DNA of 17,667 nt from CAYOOT01 sp964405665 (GTDB taxonomy: Bacteria > Bdellovibrionota_C > UBA2361 > SZUA-149 > CAZDWZ01), in the NCBI GenBank assembly GCA_964405665.1, contig CAYOOT010000058.1:1-17667 (forward strand), in the 5' to 3' direction. Each line of letters opens with the position of its first letter. Positions within the stretch are counted from its first letter, which is position 1. The position numbers and the translations under genes are program-made. Below the pieces are notes generated by a model. It ran no database searches. It worked only from the letters and a program-made list of their open reading frames with translations, and was not told the origin of the DNA. Shown here piece by piece: positions 1-6,807 of the stretch.

Positions 1-34
1 CTATATGACTATAGAAAAGAGAACTTAGATTATT

Positions 35-78
35 GACCATGACCATGACCAAGACAGAGGCTGAGATGAAGGCTGAGA
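35..78. repeat. Short imperfect tandem repeats
   Basis: GACCAT repeats two and two-thirds times (35-50), followed by two copies of AGGCTGAGA-like sequence (58-78). No convincing gene covers the stretch: the plus-strand reading from ATG 39 is only 23 codons and the minus-strand readings have no good start. It may be the eroded end of a gene lying to the left, or simple-sequence DNA. Confidence 0.35.
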
Positions 79-124
79 CTGAGAACAAGAAAATTTATAC
101 TTGTGGGTAATAGTCAGCCTTTAT

Positions 125-138
125 GGGTACCCCTACAT
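125..138. repeat. Solo half-arm of the GGGTGCCCCTACA repeat family
   Basis: The 14 bases GGGTACCCCTACAT match the outer end of the inverted repeat at 4892-4970 (GGGTGCCCCTACA) with one mismatch in 13. There is no partner arm nearby, so this looks like a relic or single end of that family. Chance similarity cannot be excluded at this length. Confidence 0.4.
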
Positions 139-160
139 TGTTAATAGCCAAAATAAAATG

Positions 161-188
161 TTTGTAAGAAACAGTTGTTTGTTACAAA
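161..188 (-). terminator. 28-bp near-perfect palindrome, possible terminator of rpsN-rpmE2
   Basis: Two 13-base arms (TTTGTAAGAAACA and TGTTTGTTACAAA) differ from perfect complementarity at one position and are separated by only GT. The palindrome lies about 65 nt past the rpmE2 stop. Read on the minus strand it is followed by CATTTTATTTT, a broken U-run, which fits a weak intrinsic terminator. The stem is AU-rich, so a protein-binding operator for a gene to the left is an equally fair reading. Confidence 0.35.
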
Positions 189-254
189 CTACCTAACAGA
201 ACCAATAAGATGAGAGTTCTTACTTTGGCCAATAATTTTTAGTTTAGATAATTG

Positions 255-506
255 TTATTTATTTTTGCTATAGCGTTTTTTGAACTTATCGACTCGACCC
301 TGAGTATCAACCAGTCTTTCTTCTCCGGTGAAAAAAGGATGTGAATAGCTGGAAACAACCAATTGAAAAAGTGGATATTCTTTTCCATCTTCCCACTTCA
401 TAGTTTTTTCCGTCTTAACCGTGGAACGAGTTTTGAAAGTTGTTCCGGTAACACTGTCTTGGAAAATAACTTCTCGATAATCTTCTGGATGAATTCCTTC
501 TTTCAT
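255..506 (-). CDS. rpmE2: 50S ribosomal protein L31, type B (zinc-free)
   Basis: An 83-residue protein of the large ribosomal subunit. It begins MKEGIHPEDYREVIFQD and carries the L31 core SSYSHPFFTGEERLVDTQGRVDKFKKRYS at about residues 52-80. It contains no cysteine at all, so it lacks the zinc-binding CxxC of type A L31 and belongs to the longer, zinc-independent type B. It is the second gene after rpsN (34 nt gap). AAGGA and AGGTG stand upstream of the ATG on the minus strand (about 10 and 3 nt spacing) and support this start. Type B L31 is, in many bacteria, a zinc-starvation paralogue; whether a type A copy exists elsewhere in this genome cannot be seen. The product call is firm; the regulatory meaning is inference. 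Confidence 0.95.
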   Translation of the reverse strand: MKEGIHPEDYREVIFQDSVTGTTFKTRSTVKTEKTMKWEDGKEYPLFQLVVSSYSHPFFTGEERLVDTQGRVDKFKKRYSKNK

Positions 507-540
507 AACACCTGTTCCTTAATTTAAAATTTCTGCTCTA

Positions 541-846
541 TTACCAACTTGCCTTTGTAACACCGGGCAATTCGCCAAACATTGCTTTTCTTCTTAGTTC
601 CAATCTACAAAGTCCAAACTTTCTGTAAAAAGCTCTGGGTCTGCCAGTTAAATGGCAACGATTGACAATACGAATACGACTGGAATCTTTGGGGAGTTTA
701 CGAATTTTTTTCATCGCTTCTTGTTTATCTTCGTAAGAACTCTTGGAGCTTCTAACAATTTCAGTTAATTCGGCACGTTTTGCCGCATACTTTTTAACTG
801 TCATTTTTCTTTGGTTGTTTTTAACGATTTTGCTTGTTTTTGCCAT
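541..846 (-). CDS. rpsN: 30S ribosomal protein S14 (long, zinc-free form)
   Basis: A 101-residue small-subunit protein, the usual length of the long S14 class. The conserved C-terminal half reads NRCHLTGRPRAFYRKFGLCRLELRR and ends GVTKASW. Only two cysteines remain where zinc-binding S14 has four (CxxC...CxxC), so it cannot form the standard zinc site. It leads a two-gene minus-strand operon with rpmE2 and is not in the usual spc ribosomal operon here. No Shine-Dalgarno lies within 15 nt of the ATG; the nearest AAGGA is about 31 nt upstream, inside the palindrome at 877-890. It could be a zinc-sparing second copy or, as in Chlamydia, the only copy. Confidence 0.95.
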   Translation of the reverse strand: MAKTSKIVKNNQRKMTVKKYAAKRAELTEIVRSSKSSYEDKQEAMKKIRKLPKDSSRIRIVNRCHLTGRPRAFYRKFGLCRLELRRKAMFGELPGVTKASW

Positions 847-876
847 TATCTAAAATATTTAAAAAATTAAAAAAAT

Positions 877-890
877 TCCTTAATTAAGGA
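877..890. promoter_or_regulatory. 14-bp perfect palindrome at the rpsN transcription start
   Basis: TCCTTAATTAAGGA is a perfect palindrome. It begins 7 nt downstream of the proposed minus-strand -10 box, so it would cover roughly +1 to +14 of the rpsN-rpmE2 transcript. That is a typical repressor position. I see no copy of it upstream of znuA, so assignment to a zinc regulator is not supported by a shared site. Confidence 0.4.
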
Positions 891-897
891 GTGCAAC

Positions 898-926
898 TCT
901 ATATATTATTTTCTTTAAAACTTCAA
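898..926 (-). promoter_or_regulatory. Sigma-70-type promoter for rpsN-rpmE2
   Basis: On the minus strand, TTGAAG (-35, 921-926) and TATAGA (-10, 898-903) are separated by exactly 17 bases. Each matches the consensus in four of six positions. Its placement about 50 nt upstream of the rpsN ATG gives a short leader containing the palindrome at 877-890. Confidence 0.45.
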
Positions 927-1146
927 GAATTCCAGGAGGACCATTGATATTATTGATTATTTTTATGCTAAAAAATTTAATAATCAGCAAATAATTAAGA
1001 TATATTTGATAAAACCGATAACTTTATATGTTTATTAAGCTTTAATTTAATGCTAGAAACAAAAGTTGAAATTTATTGAAAACTGTTTCTGACGAGGGGC
1101 ATCAGAATAGGACTGAAGTTCGAGAAACTTTATAGGCTACAAAATA

Positions 1147-1953
1147 ATGCATACCGATCATAAAGTTCCAGCTGAATTTGCAATTGCTGATCAATCCAGC
1201 AAAACAATTATCAGTCAGATTGTTGAACAAATTGTTCCACTGCAAAAAGGAATTACAATTCCTGCTATTGAATCTTGGTACACCAATGCCGCCAGGAAAG
1301 GGAAAGTTTATGTTCTTCGCGATGGCATGCTTGCTTGCAGAAGAAATGGCAGATTACTTTTTTACTATAACGAAGGTGACTTAGTCGGATTAGAAACTCT
1401 TTTTCCTCCGATTGAAGTAAATCTTTCTAGCGACTTTGCCGTAGTTGTTGACGAATATCCAGTTGAGTCTTTTTTAGAAAAAATAAATAAAGATTCTTCT
1501 TTGGCTAAACTTTGGTGCGAATACAGTGTTCACCAATTCCGACTTTATTCTATTCTTGTTTCCATATTTGTAAACGATCAAGAAGGATATGTTCCGGAAG
1601 TGCGATTCTTTTCACCAGGAGAAGTGATTTCCCAGCAAGGATGTATTTCAGAAGAAATTTATACTCTGATGGATGGACGAGCCGATGTTTTTATTGATGG
1701 CTCACAAGTTGGAAAAGTTCAGGCAGATGAAGTTTTTGGAACAGTAGCTGGTTTGACCGGACAAAGTCGTTCTTCCTCTGTAATTGCCAATACAGATTGC
1801 ATGGTGGCAGTGATTCCCCGGGAGCATTTTAAATACTTGATCTATACAAGACCGGAAACCGTCTTAAAACTAATTGAAGATATGGCCCGGGCGCTAAGTT
1901 CTGTAAATTCTCGTCTAGTATCATCAGCCTGCGAACCACAGCATAAGTCGTAG
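1147..1953 (+). CDS. Tandem cyclic-nucleotide-binding-like domain protein
   Basis: 268 residues with two CRP-like beta-barrel domains. The second, about residues 148-250, is the clearer: it has VRFFSPGEVISQQGCISEEIYTLMDG-type strands and the phosphate-binding-cassette region FGTVAGLTGQSRSSSVIA. In that cassette the usual FGE glutamate, which contacts the ribose, is Thr, while an arginine is kept. The first domain (about 30-115) is degenerate. There is no helix-turn-helix, transmembrane segment or catalytic domain, so it looks like a stand-alone sensor or adaptor rather than a CRP-type transcription factor. Ligand binding is uncertain because of the Glu loss. The start is the first ATG of the frame; Shine-Dalgarno signal is weak. 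It stands alone, ending at the terminator at 1971. Confidence 0.8.
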   Translation: MHTDHKVPAEFAIADQSSKTIISQIVEQIVPLQKGITIPAIESWYTNAARKGKVYVLRDGMLACRRNGRLLFYYNEGDLVGLETLFPPIEVNLSSDFAVVVDEYPVESFLEKINKDSSLAKLWCEYSVHQFRLYSILVSIFVNDQEGYVPEVRFFSPGEVISQQGCISEEIYTLMDGRADVFIDGSQVGKVQADEVFGTVAGLTGQSRSSSVIANTDCMVAVIPREHFKYLIYTRPETVLKLIEDMARALSSVNSRLVSSACEPQHKS

Positions 1954-1970
1954 ATCGTTACTAAAAACGG

Positions 1971-2026
1971 AACGTACGGAGCGCGGACTTTAGGGCATCT
2001 CTAAAGTCCGCGCTCCGTACGTTTTT
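1971..2026. terminator. Bidirectional hairpin terminator / repeat family A, short form
   Basis: Perfect 23-bp arms (1971-1993 and 2001-2023) enclose a 7-nt loop. TTTTT follows the hairpin on the plus strand, and AAAAA precedes it at 1963-1967, giving a T-run on the minus strand, so it can end both the cyclic-nucleotide-binding gene and trmD, which converge here. The outer 21 bases of the left arm (CGTACGGAGCGCGGAC...) are identical to the arm of the larger element at 12310-12410, so this is also a dispersed repeat. Confidence 0.85.
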
Positions 2027-2120
2027 ATGCTTTTAATTACTTATATGGAATTTCCAAATAATTCATTACGCAGTTTAATTTACAGTCTCTAAATAAAAGC
2101 TGCTCCTACAAAGATCTGGT

Positions 2121-3383
2121 TCAAACCTTCCCCAACAACCTATCAAAAATAATTGCTGCCGCTGAACGAACTGAGAGATGATTATATTCAGTCAAACCTT
2201 TAATCGGCTCTAAATGATAATCCGCTCGGTTTAATAATTCTTCCGTCATTCCCCAACCGGTTCCTAATAAAATTAAGAAAGGTCCTTCTTCCAAATAAAG
2301 TTTTTTCTTTAGTTCCAGGAAACGAATACTTCTCTCGCTATCTTTAGCTGAGGTAGTAATTATTTTTGGCAATTTCCCTGTTCGTTGCTCAATATCAAAA
2401 ATGACATCGTCTAAATCAGCTAAAATTTTAAGATGGGCCAAAGCTTCTTTTCGATTGGGATTATATGTTGAACCATAACCTGTTTGCCAATGCTTACAGA
2501 TTTTTTCATTGAGCATTCTTAGAACTTTAGTCGGATGCACCACATAATAATTAGCAATTCCATAAGTTGCCGCCGATCTAGAAATATCATGAACATCAAT
2601 AGTTGTAATGGAAGAAGCAATGACCTCTCCTCTTTTATTTAAAACAGGATAATGAATTAAGGCGACGTTGATTTCTGCTTTGGGCAAATGCTTAAATTCA
2701 AATAAATCCGGACGACGTTCTAAGGTATCTTGATAAGATTTATTTCTTCGCCATTTTTCTATTTCCTGGTGATGACCGGAGAGAAGAACATCAGGCACTT
2801 TCTTCCCTTGGAATTCAGCAGGTTTTGTATATTGTGGATATTCCAAAAAATTATTTTCAAAAGATTCGTCTTTAATTGAATCTGGATTACCCAAAACACC
2901 GGGAAGTAAACGGGATAAAGTCTCCATAAAAACCATCGAAGCAAGCTCTGCTCCCATCAACACAAAATCTCCCAAGGAGATTTCATAATCAACGCCAGAT
3001 TGCACGACTCTCTCATCTACTCCTTCATAGCGACAACATAGCAAAATATAATTTTCCCCCGTTTCTAAATGTTCTTTGACAAATTTCTTAGCTAGGGTTT
3101 GATTAAAAACCTGACCGCGCGGAGTAAACAGAATCACTTTGGAATTTGGATTTTGTTTTTTTGCAGCAGTAATCGCCGCTAGAGCAGGCTCGGGCTTAAG
3201 CACCATTCCTGAACCACCGCCATACGGAGAATCATCAATTTGCCCATAATCATTAACGGCGTAATCACGAAGTTGAATCGGATTAATTTTAAGCAGATCG
3301 CTAGCTACCGCCTTTCCCAACAGGCCAATTCGCGAATATTCAGAAATTAATTCCGGAAAAATTGTTAAAACATCAAATCGCAT
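2121..3383 (-). CDS. trmD: tRNA (guanine37-N1)-methyltransferase TrmD fused to a second SPOUT RNA methyltransferase domain
   Basis: 420 residues from the start MRFDVLTIFPE; an upstream ATG would add 21 residues that do not look like TrmD. Residues 1-235 are TrmD, which methylates G37 of tRNAs using S-adenosylmethionine: DSPYGGGSGMVLKP at 51-64, LCCRYEGVDERV at 115-126, the LSRLLPGVLG arginine at 158, and WRR at 211-213. Residues 237-420 match the separate RNA_Me_trans (COG4752) family: HYPVLNKRGEV, THE HWQTGYGSTYNPNRKEA block at 298-314, LLGTGWGM at 372-379 and NHLSVRSAAAII at 401-412. This domain is another SPOUT-type enzyme of unknown target. In some bacteria the two are neighbouring genes; here they form one chain (from memory). 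The catalytic Asp of E. coli TrmD (D169, in EDSF) aligns with Glu173 in DESF. The usual neighbours rpsP, rimM and rplS are absent. Confidence 0.93.
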   Translation of the reverse strand: MRFDVLTIFPELISEYSRIGLLGKAVASDLLKINPIQLRDYAVNDYGQIDDSPYGGGSGMVLKPEPALAAITAAKKQNPNSKVILFTPRGQVFNQTLAKKFVKEHLETGENYILLCCRYEGVDERVVQSGVDYEISLGDFVLMGAELASMVFMETLSRLLPGVLGNPDSIKDESFENNFLEYPQYTKPAEFQGKKVPDVLLSGHHQEIEKWRRNKSYQDTLERRPDLFEFKHLPKAEINVALIHYPVLNKRGEVIASSITTIDVHDISRSAATYGIANYYVVHPTKVLRMLNEKICKHWQTGYGSTYNPNRKEALAHLKILADLDDVIFDIEQRTGKLPKIITTSAKDSERSIRFLELKKKLYLEEGPFLILLGTGWGMTEELLNRADYHLEPIKGLTEYNHLSVRSAAAIIFDRLLGKV

Positions 3384-3534
3384 ATAGTCTTTTTCTAAAA
3401 GCTTGAGCGTTGAAACGGCAAAGGCGGATCGTAGTATTACCATCAACTCACAAAGTTCGCCGCCACTTCCTATAGCAAATAAGCAAAAAATATGCTAACA
3501 ACCTAAACTCTTTGAAAATAATGCGGACACGAAA

Positions 3535-4890
3535 ATGGCAAAAAGACTTTGGGATAAGGGCGAGAACATCAACAAGAAGGTTCATGAGTTTACCGTGGGA
3601 GACGATCCGCTGACTGACCTGGAAATTGTAAGTTGGGATTTAGTAGCTTCAGCAGCTCACGCCAAAATGCTTTATTCTAAAAAACTTCTAAGCAAAGCTG
3701 ACTGCAACAAACTTCTTAATGGCTTAAAAAATATTTTAAAACTTCAGGATCAAGGTAAATTTAACATTCCCCGCGAACTGGAAGATTGCCATACGGCGAT
3801 CGAAAGTCATTTAAGTGCCAAACTGGGAGAAGCGGGGAAAAGAATCCATACTGGCCGTTCCCGAAACGATCAGGTAATGGTCGCTGTAAGATTATATTTA
3901 AAAGAACAGCTTTTTTTAGTTTTAAACTCTTTATCTAATTGCGCCGAATTGCTTTTTTCCAAAGCAAGCAAATTTGGGCATCTCCCGATGCCTGGCTATA
4001 CTCATTTTCAACCGGCAATGCCCTCTAGCGTGGCCATGTGGCTTCAAGCTTTTGGGGAAACGGCCCTGGAATTAATTGGAGAAGGACTTGCTCTCTCTAA
4101 AATAATTGACTGCAATCCCTTGGGCGCAGCTTCCGGTTTTGGAACAAACTTATCTCTAGACCGCAAACTAAGCACCAAGCTTTTAAATTTCAACAGGACG
4201 CAAAGAAACCCGATTGCCGTACAAAACAGCAGGGGTTGTTATGAATTAAAATTTTTAAGATTTTCTACGGATGTTGCCTCTTTAATTGAAAAATTTTCAA
4301 TTGATTTGATTCTTTTTAGCACAAGAGAATACGGCTTTTTTTCTCTGCCCACAGAATTAACAACCGGCTCCTCAATTATGCCCCAAAAAAAGAATCCCGA
4401 TGTTTTAGAACTTCTTCGGGGAAAAGCAGGAAAAATCAGAGCAGCAGAAACTGAACTCAATTGGATTATTGCCAAGCTTCCTTCCAGTTATCACAGAGAT
4501 TTTCAATACACCAAAGAACCTTTGGTCCGGGGCACTAAACATCTTCATTCTTGCCTGGCAATGTTTTTCGAAACAATTAATTCTTTTACTGTAAATAAAG
4601 AAAATCTGGAAAAGGCTATGACCGTGGATTTATATGCTACTTATGATGCTTTTAATGAAGTAAAAGCAGGAAAAGCTTTTCGAGACGCCTATAAAAGTAC
4701 TGCTGATAAAATAAAATCCGGGACTTTAGATCTTAAAAATTTAAAAAAAGAATTTAATCCCATCGCCAAAGAACTTGATCAAGAGAGAACGCTGGCAGTT
4801 TCTGAATTAAAGAATTTGCAAGCTCAAGTAAGTGAGAAAACTAAGGCATTGAAAGGTCTTAAAGAAAATATTTTTATTAATGTAAAATAG
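3535..4890 (+). CDS. argH: Argininosuccinate lyase
   Basis: 451 residues, normal for the family. The enzyme splits argininosuccinate into arginine and fumarate, the last step of arginine synthesis, in the cytosol. Family landmarks in order: MAKRLWDKG at the N terminus, HTGRSRNDQ at 105-113, GYTHFQPAMP at 154-163 with the catalytic-region His157, and the fumarase/lyase signature GSSIMPQKKNPD at 278-289 with the active-site serine loop. The last 60 residues are lysine-rich. No other arginine gene is in the window. It is divergent from trmD; Shine-Dalgarno signal is poor (GGA about 9 nt upstream). Adenylosuccinate lyase was considered and dismissed because of the N terminus and the TGRSRNDQ motif. 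Confidence 0.95.
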   Translation: MAKRLWDKGENINKKVHEFTVGDDPLTDLEIVSWDLVASAAHAKMLYSKKLLSKADCNKLLNGLKNILKLQDQGKFNIPRELEDCHTAIESHLSAKLGEAGKRIHTGRSRNDQVMVAVRLYLKEQLFLVLNSLSNCAELLFSKASKFGHLPMPGYTHFQPAMPSSVAMWLQAFGETALELIGEGLALSKIIDCNPLGAASGFGTNLSLDRKLSTKLLNFNRTQRNPIAVQNSRGCYELKFLRFSTDVASLIEKFSIDLILFSTREYGFFSLPTELTTGSSIMPQKKNPDVLELLRGKAGKIRAAETELNWIIAKLPSSYHRDFQYTKEPLVRGTKHLHSCLAMFFETINSFTVNKENLEKAMTVDLYATYDAFNEVKAGKAFRDAYKSTADKIKSGTLDLKNLKKEFNPIAKELDQERTLAVSELKNLQAQVSEKTKALKGLKENIFINVK

Positions 4891-4891
4891 A

Positions 4892-4970
4892 TGTAGGGGC
4901 ACCCTTTAGGGGTGCCCGGAATTCCAAAATATATTTGGTCAACCGGGCACCCCTAAAGGGTGCCCCTACA
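4892..4970. repeat. Repeat family B: 79-bp inverted repeat with self-complementary arms
   Basis: Perfect 28-bp arms (4892-4919 and 4943-4970) flank a 23-nt spacer. Each arm is itself palindromic (GGGCACCC TTTA GGGGTGCCC), so the element can fold as one long hairpin or two small ones. The spacer holds a further CCAAA/TTTGG pair. It starts one base after the argH stop codon and ends seven bases before the next start, so it is practically the whole intergenic space. No T-run follows, so it need not terminate transcription. Confidence 0.85.
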
Positions 4971-4977
4971 AAAAATT

Positions 4978-5775
4978 ATGACTGACCTCAATAAAATCCT
5001 AGACATAGCAAAAGCCGCCGCTCTTGAAGCGGGAGAATTTGTTAAAAGCATTCGCGCTTCCGGAGAAATCGGACTTCAATACAAAAGAGCAAGAGACATG
5101 GTCACCGCTGCTGATTTGGGTGCTAATGAAATAATAATTAAACAGATCAAAGAAACTTTTCCCGATCATCGCTTTCTTTCTGAAGAAAGCAATCCTGAAG
5201 AACAAGACTACAGTGGCAAATTATGGATTATCGATCCTGTGGACGGAACAACAAACTTTGCCAGAGGACATTCGAATGTGGGAATATCTATCGCCTACGC
5301 CGAGGAAGGCAAGGTTTTAGTCGGTATAGTAAATGCTCCCTTTCAGGAAGAAGTTTTTACGGCAGTTAAAGGCGGAGGAGCATATCTTAATTCTAAAAAA
5401 ATTCAGCCGGCAAATTACTCTGAACTGGAAAATGCTTTAGTAGTTACCGGCTTTCCGTATTTACGGGACAATTTATCAGTGATTTTAAAAAGGCTAAATA
5501 ATATTTTAATCCATTGCCAAGATGTGCGAAGGCTGGGGGCCTGCAGTCTGGATCTTTGTTGGGTTGCCTGCGGCAGATTGGATGCCTACTATGAAGATGT
5601 AAAACCTTGGGACATGGCTGCGGGGGCTTTAATTCTAAAAGAAGCGGGCGGAGTTATTGATACTCTTGATGGATTTGATCCGACTTCAAAAATTCCCGAT
5701 GATTTATATGCAACAGGAATGCTTGCTTGCAATAAACAGCTTCATAAAAAACTATTAGAAATTCTGAAAGTATAA
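4978..5775 (+). CDS. Inositol monophosphatase family phosphatase
   Basis: 265 residues of the Mg-dependent FIG/IMPase superfamily. Metal-site motifs are complete: FLSEES (Glu69/70), WIIDPVDGTTNF (Asp86, Asp89) and PWDMAAGALILKEAGG (Asp212). These fit cleavage of inositol-1-phosphate or a related sugar phosphate. Relatives include SuhB, histidinol-phosphate phosphatase HisN and 3'(2'),5'-bisphosphate nucleotidase CysQ, and sequence alone does not settle which. I chose ATG 4978; an in-frame GTG at 4960 would add six residues encoded by the inverted repeat. No Shine-Dalgarno precedes ATG 4978. It probably shares a transcript with argH, through the hairpin between them. Confidence 0.88.
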   Translation: MTDLNKILDIAKAAALEAGEFVKSIRASGEIGLQYKRARDMVTAADLGANEIIIKQIKETFPDHRFLSEESNPEEQDYSGKLWIIDPVDGTTNFARGHSNVGISIAYAEEGKVLVGIVNAPFQEEVFTAVKGGGAYLNSKKIQPANYSELENALVVTGFPYLRDNLSVILKRLNNILIHCQDVRRLGACSLDLCWVACGRLDAYYEDVKPWDMAAGALILKEAGGVIDTLDGFDPTSKIPDDLYATGMLACNKQLHKKLLEILKV

Positions 5776-5816
5776 GTCATTTCTCTTTAATTTTTCGAAA
5801 ATAACTTTCAATGGTA

Positions 5817-5845
5817 CTGACTTTTACAAAAAATTTTACTATAAA
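5817..5845 (+). promoter_or_regulatory. Sigma-70-type promoter for ssb
   Basis: CTGACT (-35, 5817-5822) and TATAAA (-10, 5840-5845) have a 17-bp spacer, about 30 nt ahead of the ssb start. It is followed by a strong Shine-Dalgarno, GGGAGGT (5861-5867), seven nt before the ATG. Confidence 0.55.
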
Positions 5846-5874
5846 TTCGTTAAACTTTATGGGAGGTATTTATT

Positions 5875-6342
5875 ATGAGCTTTAACCGTGTTCTATTACT
5901 GGGAAGATTGGGAGCAGATCCGGAAATTCGTTATTCTCAATCACAAATGCCAATTTGCAGTTTGAAAATTGCTACCAATGAAAGAAAAAAGGGGCAAGAC
6001 GGTCAATGGGCCGAGCACACCGAATGGCACAATGTTATTGCCTTTGATAAAACTGCTGAAAATTGCGGAAAGTTCTTACAAAAAGGCAGTCAATGTTTGA
6101 TTGAAGGAAAAATCCAAACCAGAAAATACCAAGATAAAGATGGCAAAGACTGTTTTTGGACAGAAATCGTCGCCAACACAGTACAATTTGTCGGCAATAA
6201 AGCAAAAAGTGGAGAGTCTTCCATGGAAGTGGAAAGAGTATCCAGCCCTACTAGCAGCAAGAAATCTAGCAGCAATACTGACATGCCCCTAGCTAAAGCC
6301 GGAGAAGCTATTTCTTTTGAAGATGATGATATCCCGTTTTAA
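5875..6342 (+). CDS. ssb: Single-stranded DNA-binding protein
   Basis: 155 residues. The N-terminal OB fold (about 1-110) starts MSFNRVLLLGRLGADPEIRYS and contains the family's TEWHNVIAFDKTAENCGKFLQKGSQCLIEGKIQ run. A Ser-rich linker (about 115-140) leads to the acidic tip DDDIPF, the tail that recruits replication and repair partners. It coats single-stranded DNA during replication, recombination and repair. A strong Shine-Dalgarno at 5861 and its own promoter fix the start. The last base of its TAA is the first base of the 72-bp repeat that follows. Confidence 0.97.
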   Translation: MSFNRVLLLGRLGADPEIRYSQSQMPICSLKIATNERKKGQDGQWAEHTEWHNVIAFDKTAENCGKFLQKGSQCLIEGKIQTRKYQDKDGKDCFWTEIVANTVQFVGNKAKSGESSMEVERVSSPTSSKKSSSNTDMPLAKAGEAISFEDDDIPF

Positions 6343-6413
6343 TTCTCCCCTTTCGCGCGCATCAAACTATAAGAAGTACAAGAATATCTGCTGCGCGCGA
6401 AAAAGGGGAGAAT
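6342..6413. repeat. Repeat family C, copy 1: 72-bp MITE/REP-like element
   Basis: Terminal inverted repeats ATTCTCCCCTTT-CGCGCGC and its complement (right end GCGCGCGAAAAAGGGGAGAAT, written here as arm 6393-6413) enclose a central region. A second copy of exactly the same length lies at 15595-15666, differing at about 7 of 72 positions. The element begins on the last A of the ssb stop codon. No target-site duplication is evident and no transposase is in the window. Confidence 0.85.
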
Positions 6414-6476
6414 ATGACCAGTATATCCCTAACTTCATTGAATAATTTATTTTTTCTTTAAATAAGCCGACTATTG

Positions 6477-6482
6477 TATAAT
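6477..6482 (+). promoter_or_regulatory. -10 box (TATAAT) for the small lipoprotein gene
   Basis: A consensus TATAAT lies 35 nt before the start of the following gene; the -35 region (around 6454-6459, TTCTTT) is poor. Confidence 0.4.
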
Positions 6483-6517
6483 AGATAAAATAGGTTTTTA
6501 GAAGTTAGGTTAAGTCA

Positions 6518-6805
6518 ATGAACATTTCCAATAAAATAATAGATATTCTTATTGCAGTAAGCTCATTAATTTTAATTACTTTCTGTACTGCCTGTGAAAA
6601 AAAAATTGAAACTAGAAATAAGCCGGAATATGGACAAGATGCAGTAACCATCACCGATGATATCGATCAATATAATAACCACAATAATTATTATAAGGGA
6701 CGTCGGGAAGAAGACGAAAAAAGAAAAGCTGATTTCCAAAGGAGCAGAAAAATTAAAAAAAGATTGGAAGACGGCACTTTATCCGAAAAGTATAGCGGAG
6801 AATAA
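6518..6805 (+). CDS. Small hypothetical protein, probable lipoprotein
   Basis: 95 residues, not recognised as a known family. The N terminus has one lysine and a hydrophobic stretch (about 7-22) ending FCTAC, so Cys26 could be lipidated by signal peptidase II; the lipobox is imperfect (Cys at -3). The mature part is very hydrophilic, with an Asn/Tyr/Asp-rich stretch (about 50-60) and then a Lys/Arg/Glu-rich helix (about 62-90). A -10 box and the Shine-Dalgarno AGGT at 6507 (7 nt spacing) support the start and make it a real gene. It converges on ogt with only two bases between the stops. A single-pass anchored small protein is the alternative. Confidence 0.65.
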   Translation: MNISNKIIDILIAVSSLILITFCTACEKKIETRNKPEYGQDAVTITDDIDQYNNHNNYYKGRREEDEKRKADFQRSRKIKKRLEDGTLSEKYSGE

Positions 6806-6807
6806 TT

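Larger units (their letters stand above)
847..1146. other. 300-bp AT-rich divergent intergenic region
   Basis: No gene is visible between rpsN (minus) and the cyclic-nucleotide-binding gene (plus). It holds the rpsN promoter and palindrome listed separately, and an 8-bp inverted repeat TGATTATT/AATAATCA (954-961 and 979-986, 17-nt spacer) of unknown meaning. The last 60 bases before ATG 1147 are less AT-rich but show no clear Shine-Dalgarno or RNA fold that I can name. Confidence 0.6.

Noticed and set aside
39..110. 23-codon plus-strand reading and a His/Gly-ended minus-strand reading in the repeat at the left edge
   Set aside because: Too short, no Shine-Dalgarno, no recognisable motif; better described as simple repeats.
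1116..1130. AAGTTCGAGAAACTT looks like a tRNA T-arm
   Set aside because: Only a four-base stem, and no acceptor, anticodon or D arm can be placed around it.
3384..3446. 21-residue N-terminal extension of TrmD from an upstream ATG
   Set aside because: TrmD proteins start directly with MRFDVLTIFPE-like sequence; the extension has no counterpart.
4892..4970. CRISPR array or attachment site
   Set aside because: The repeats are inverted, not regularly spaced direct repeats, and no cas or integrase gene is present.
6414..6461. 15-codon reading directly after the first 72-bp element
   Set aside because: It has a plausible ribosome site inside the repeat, but the peptide is short and hydrophobic with no support beyond that.
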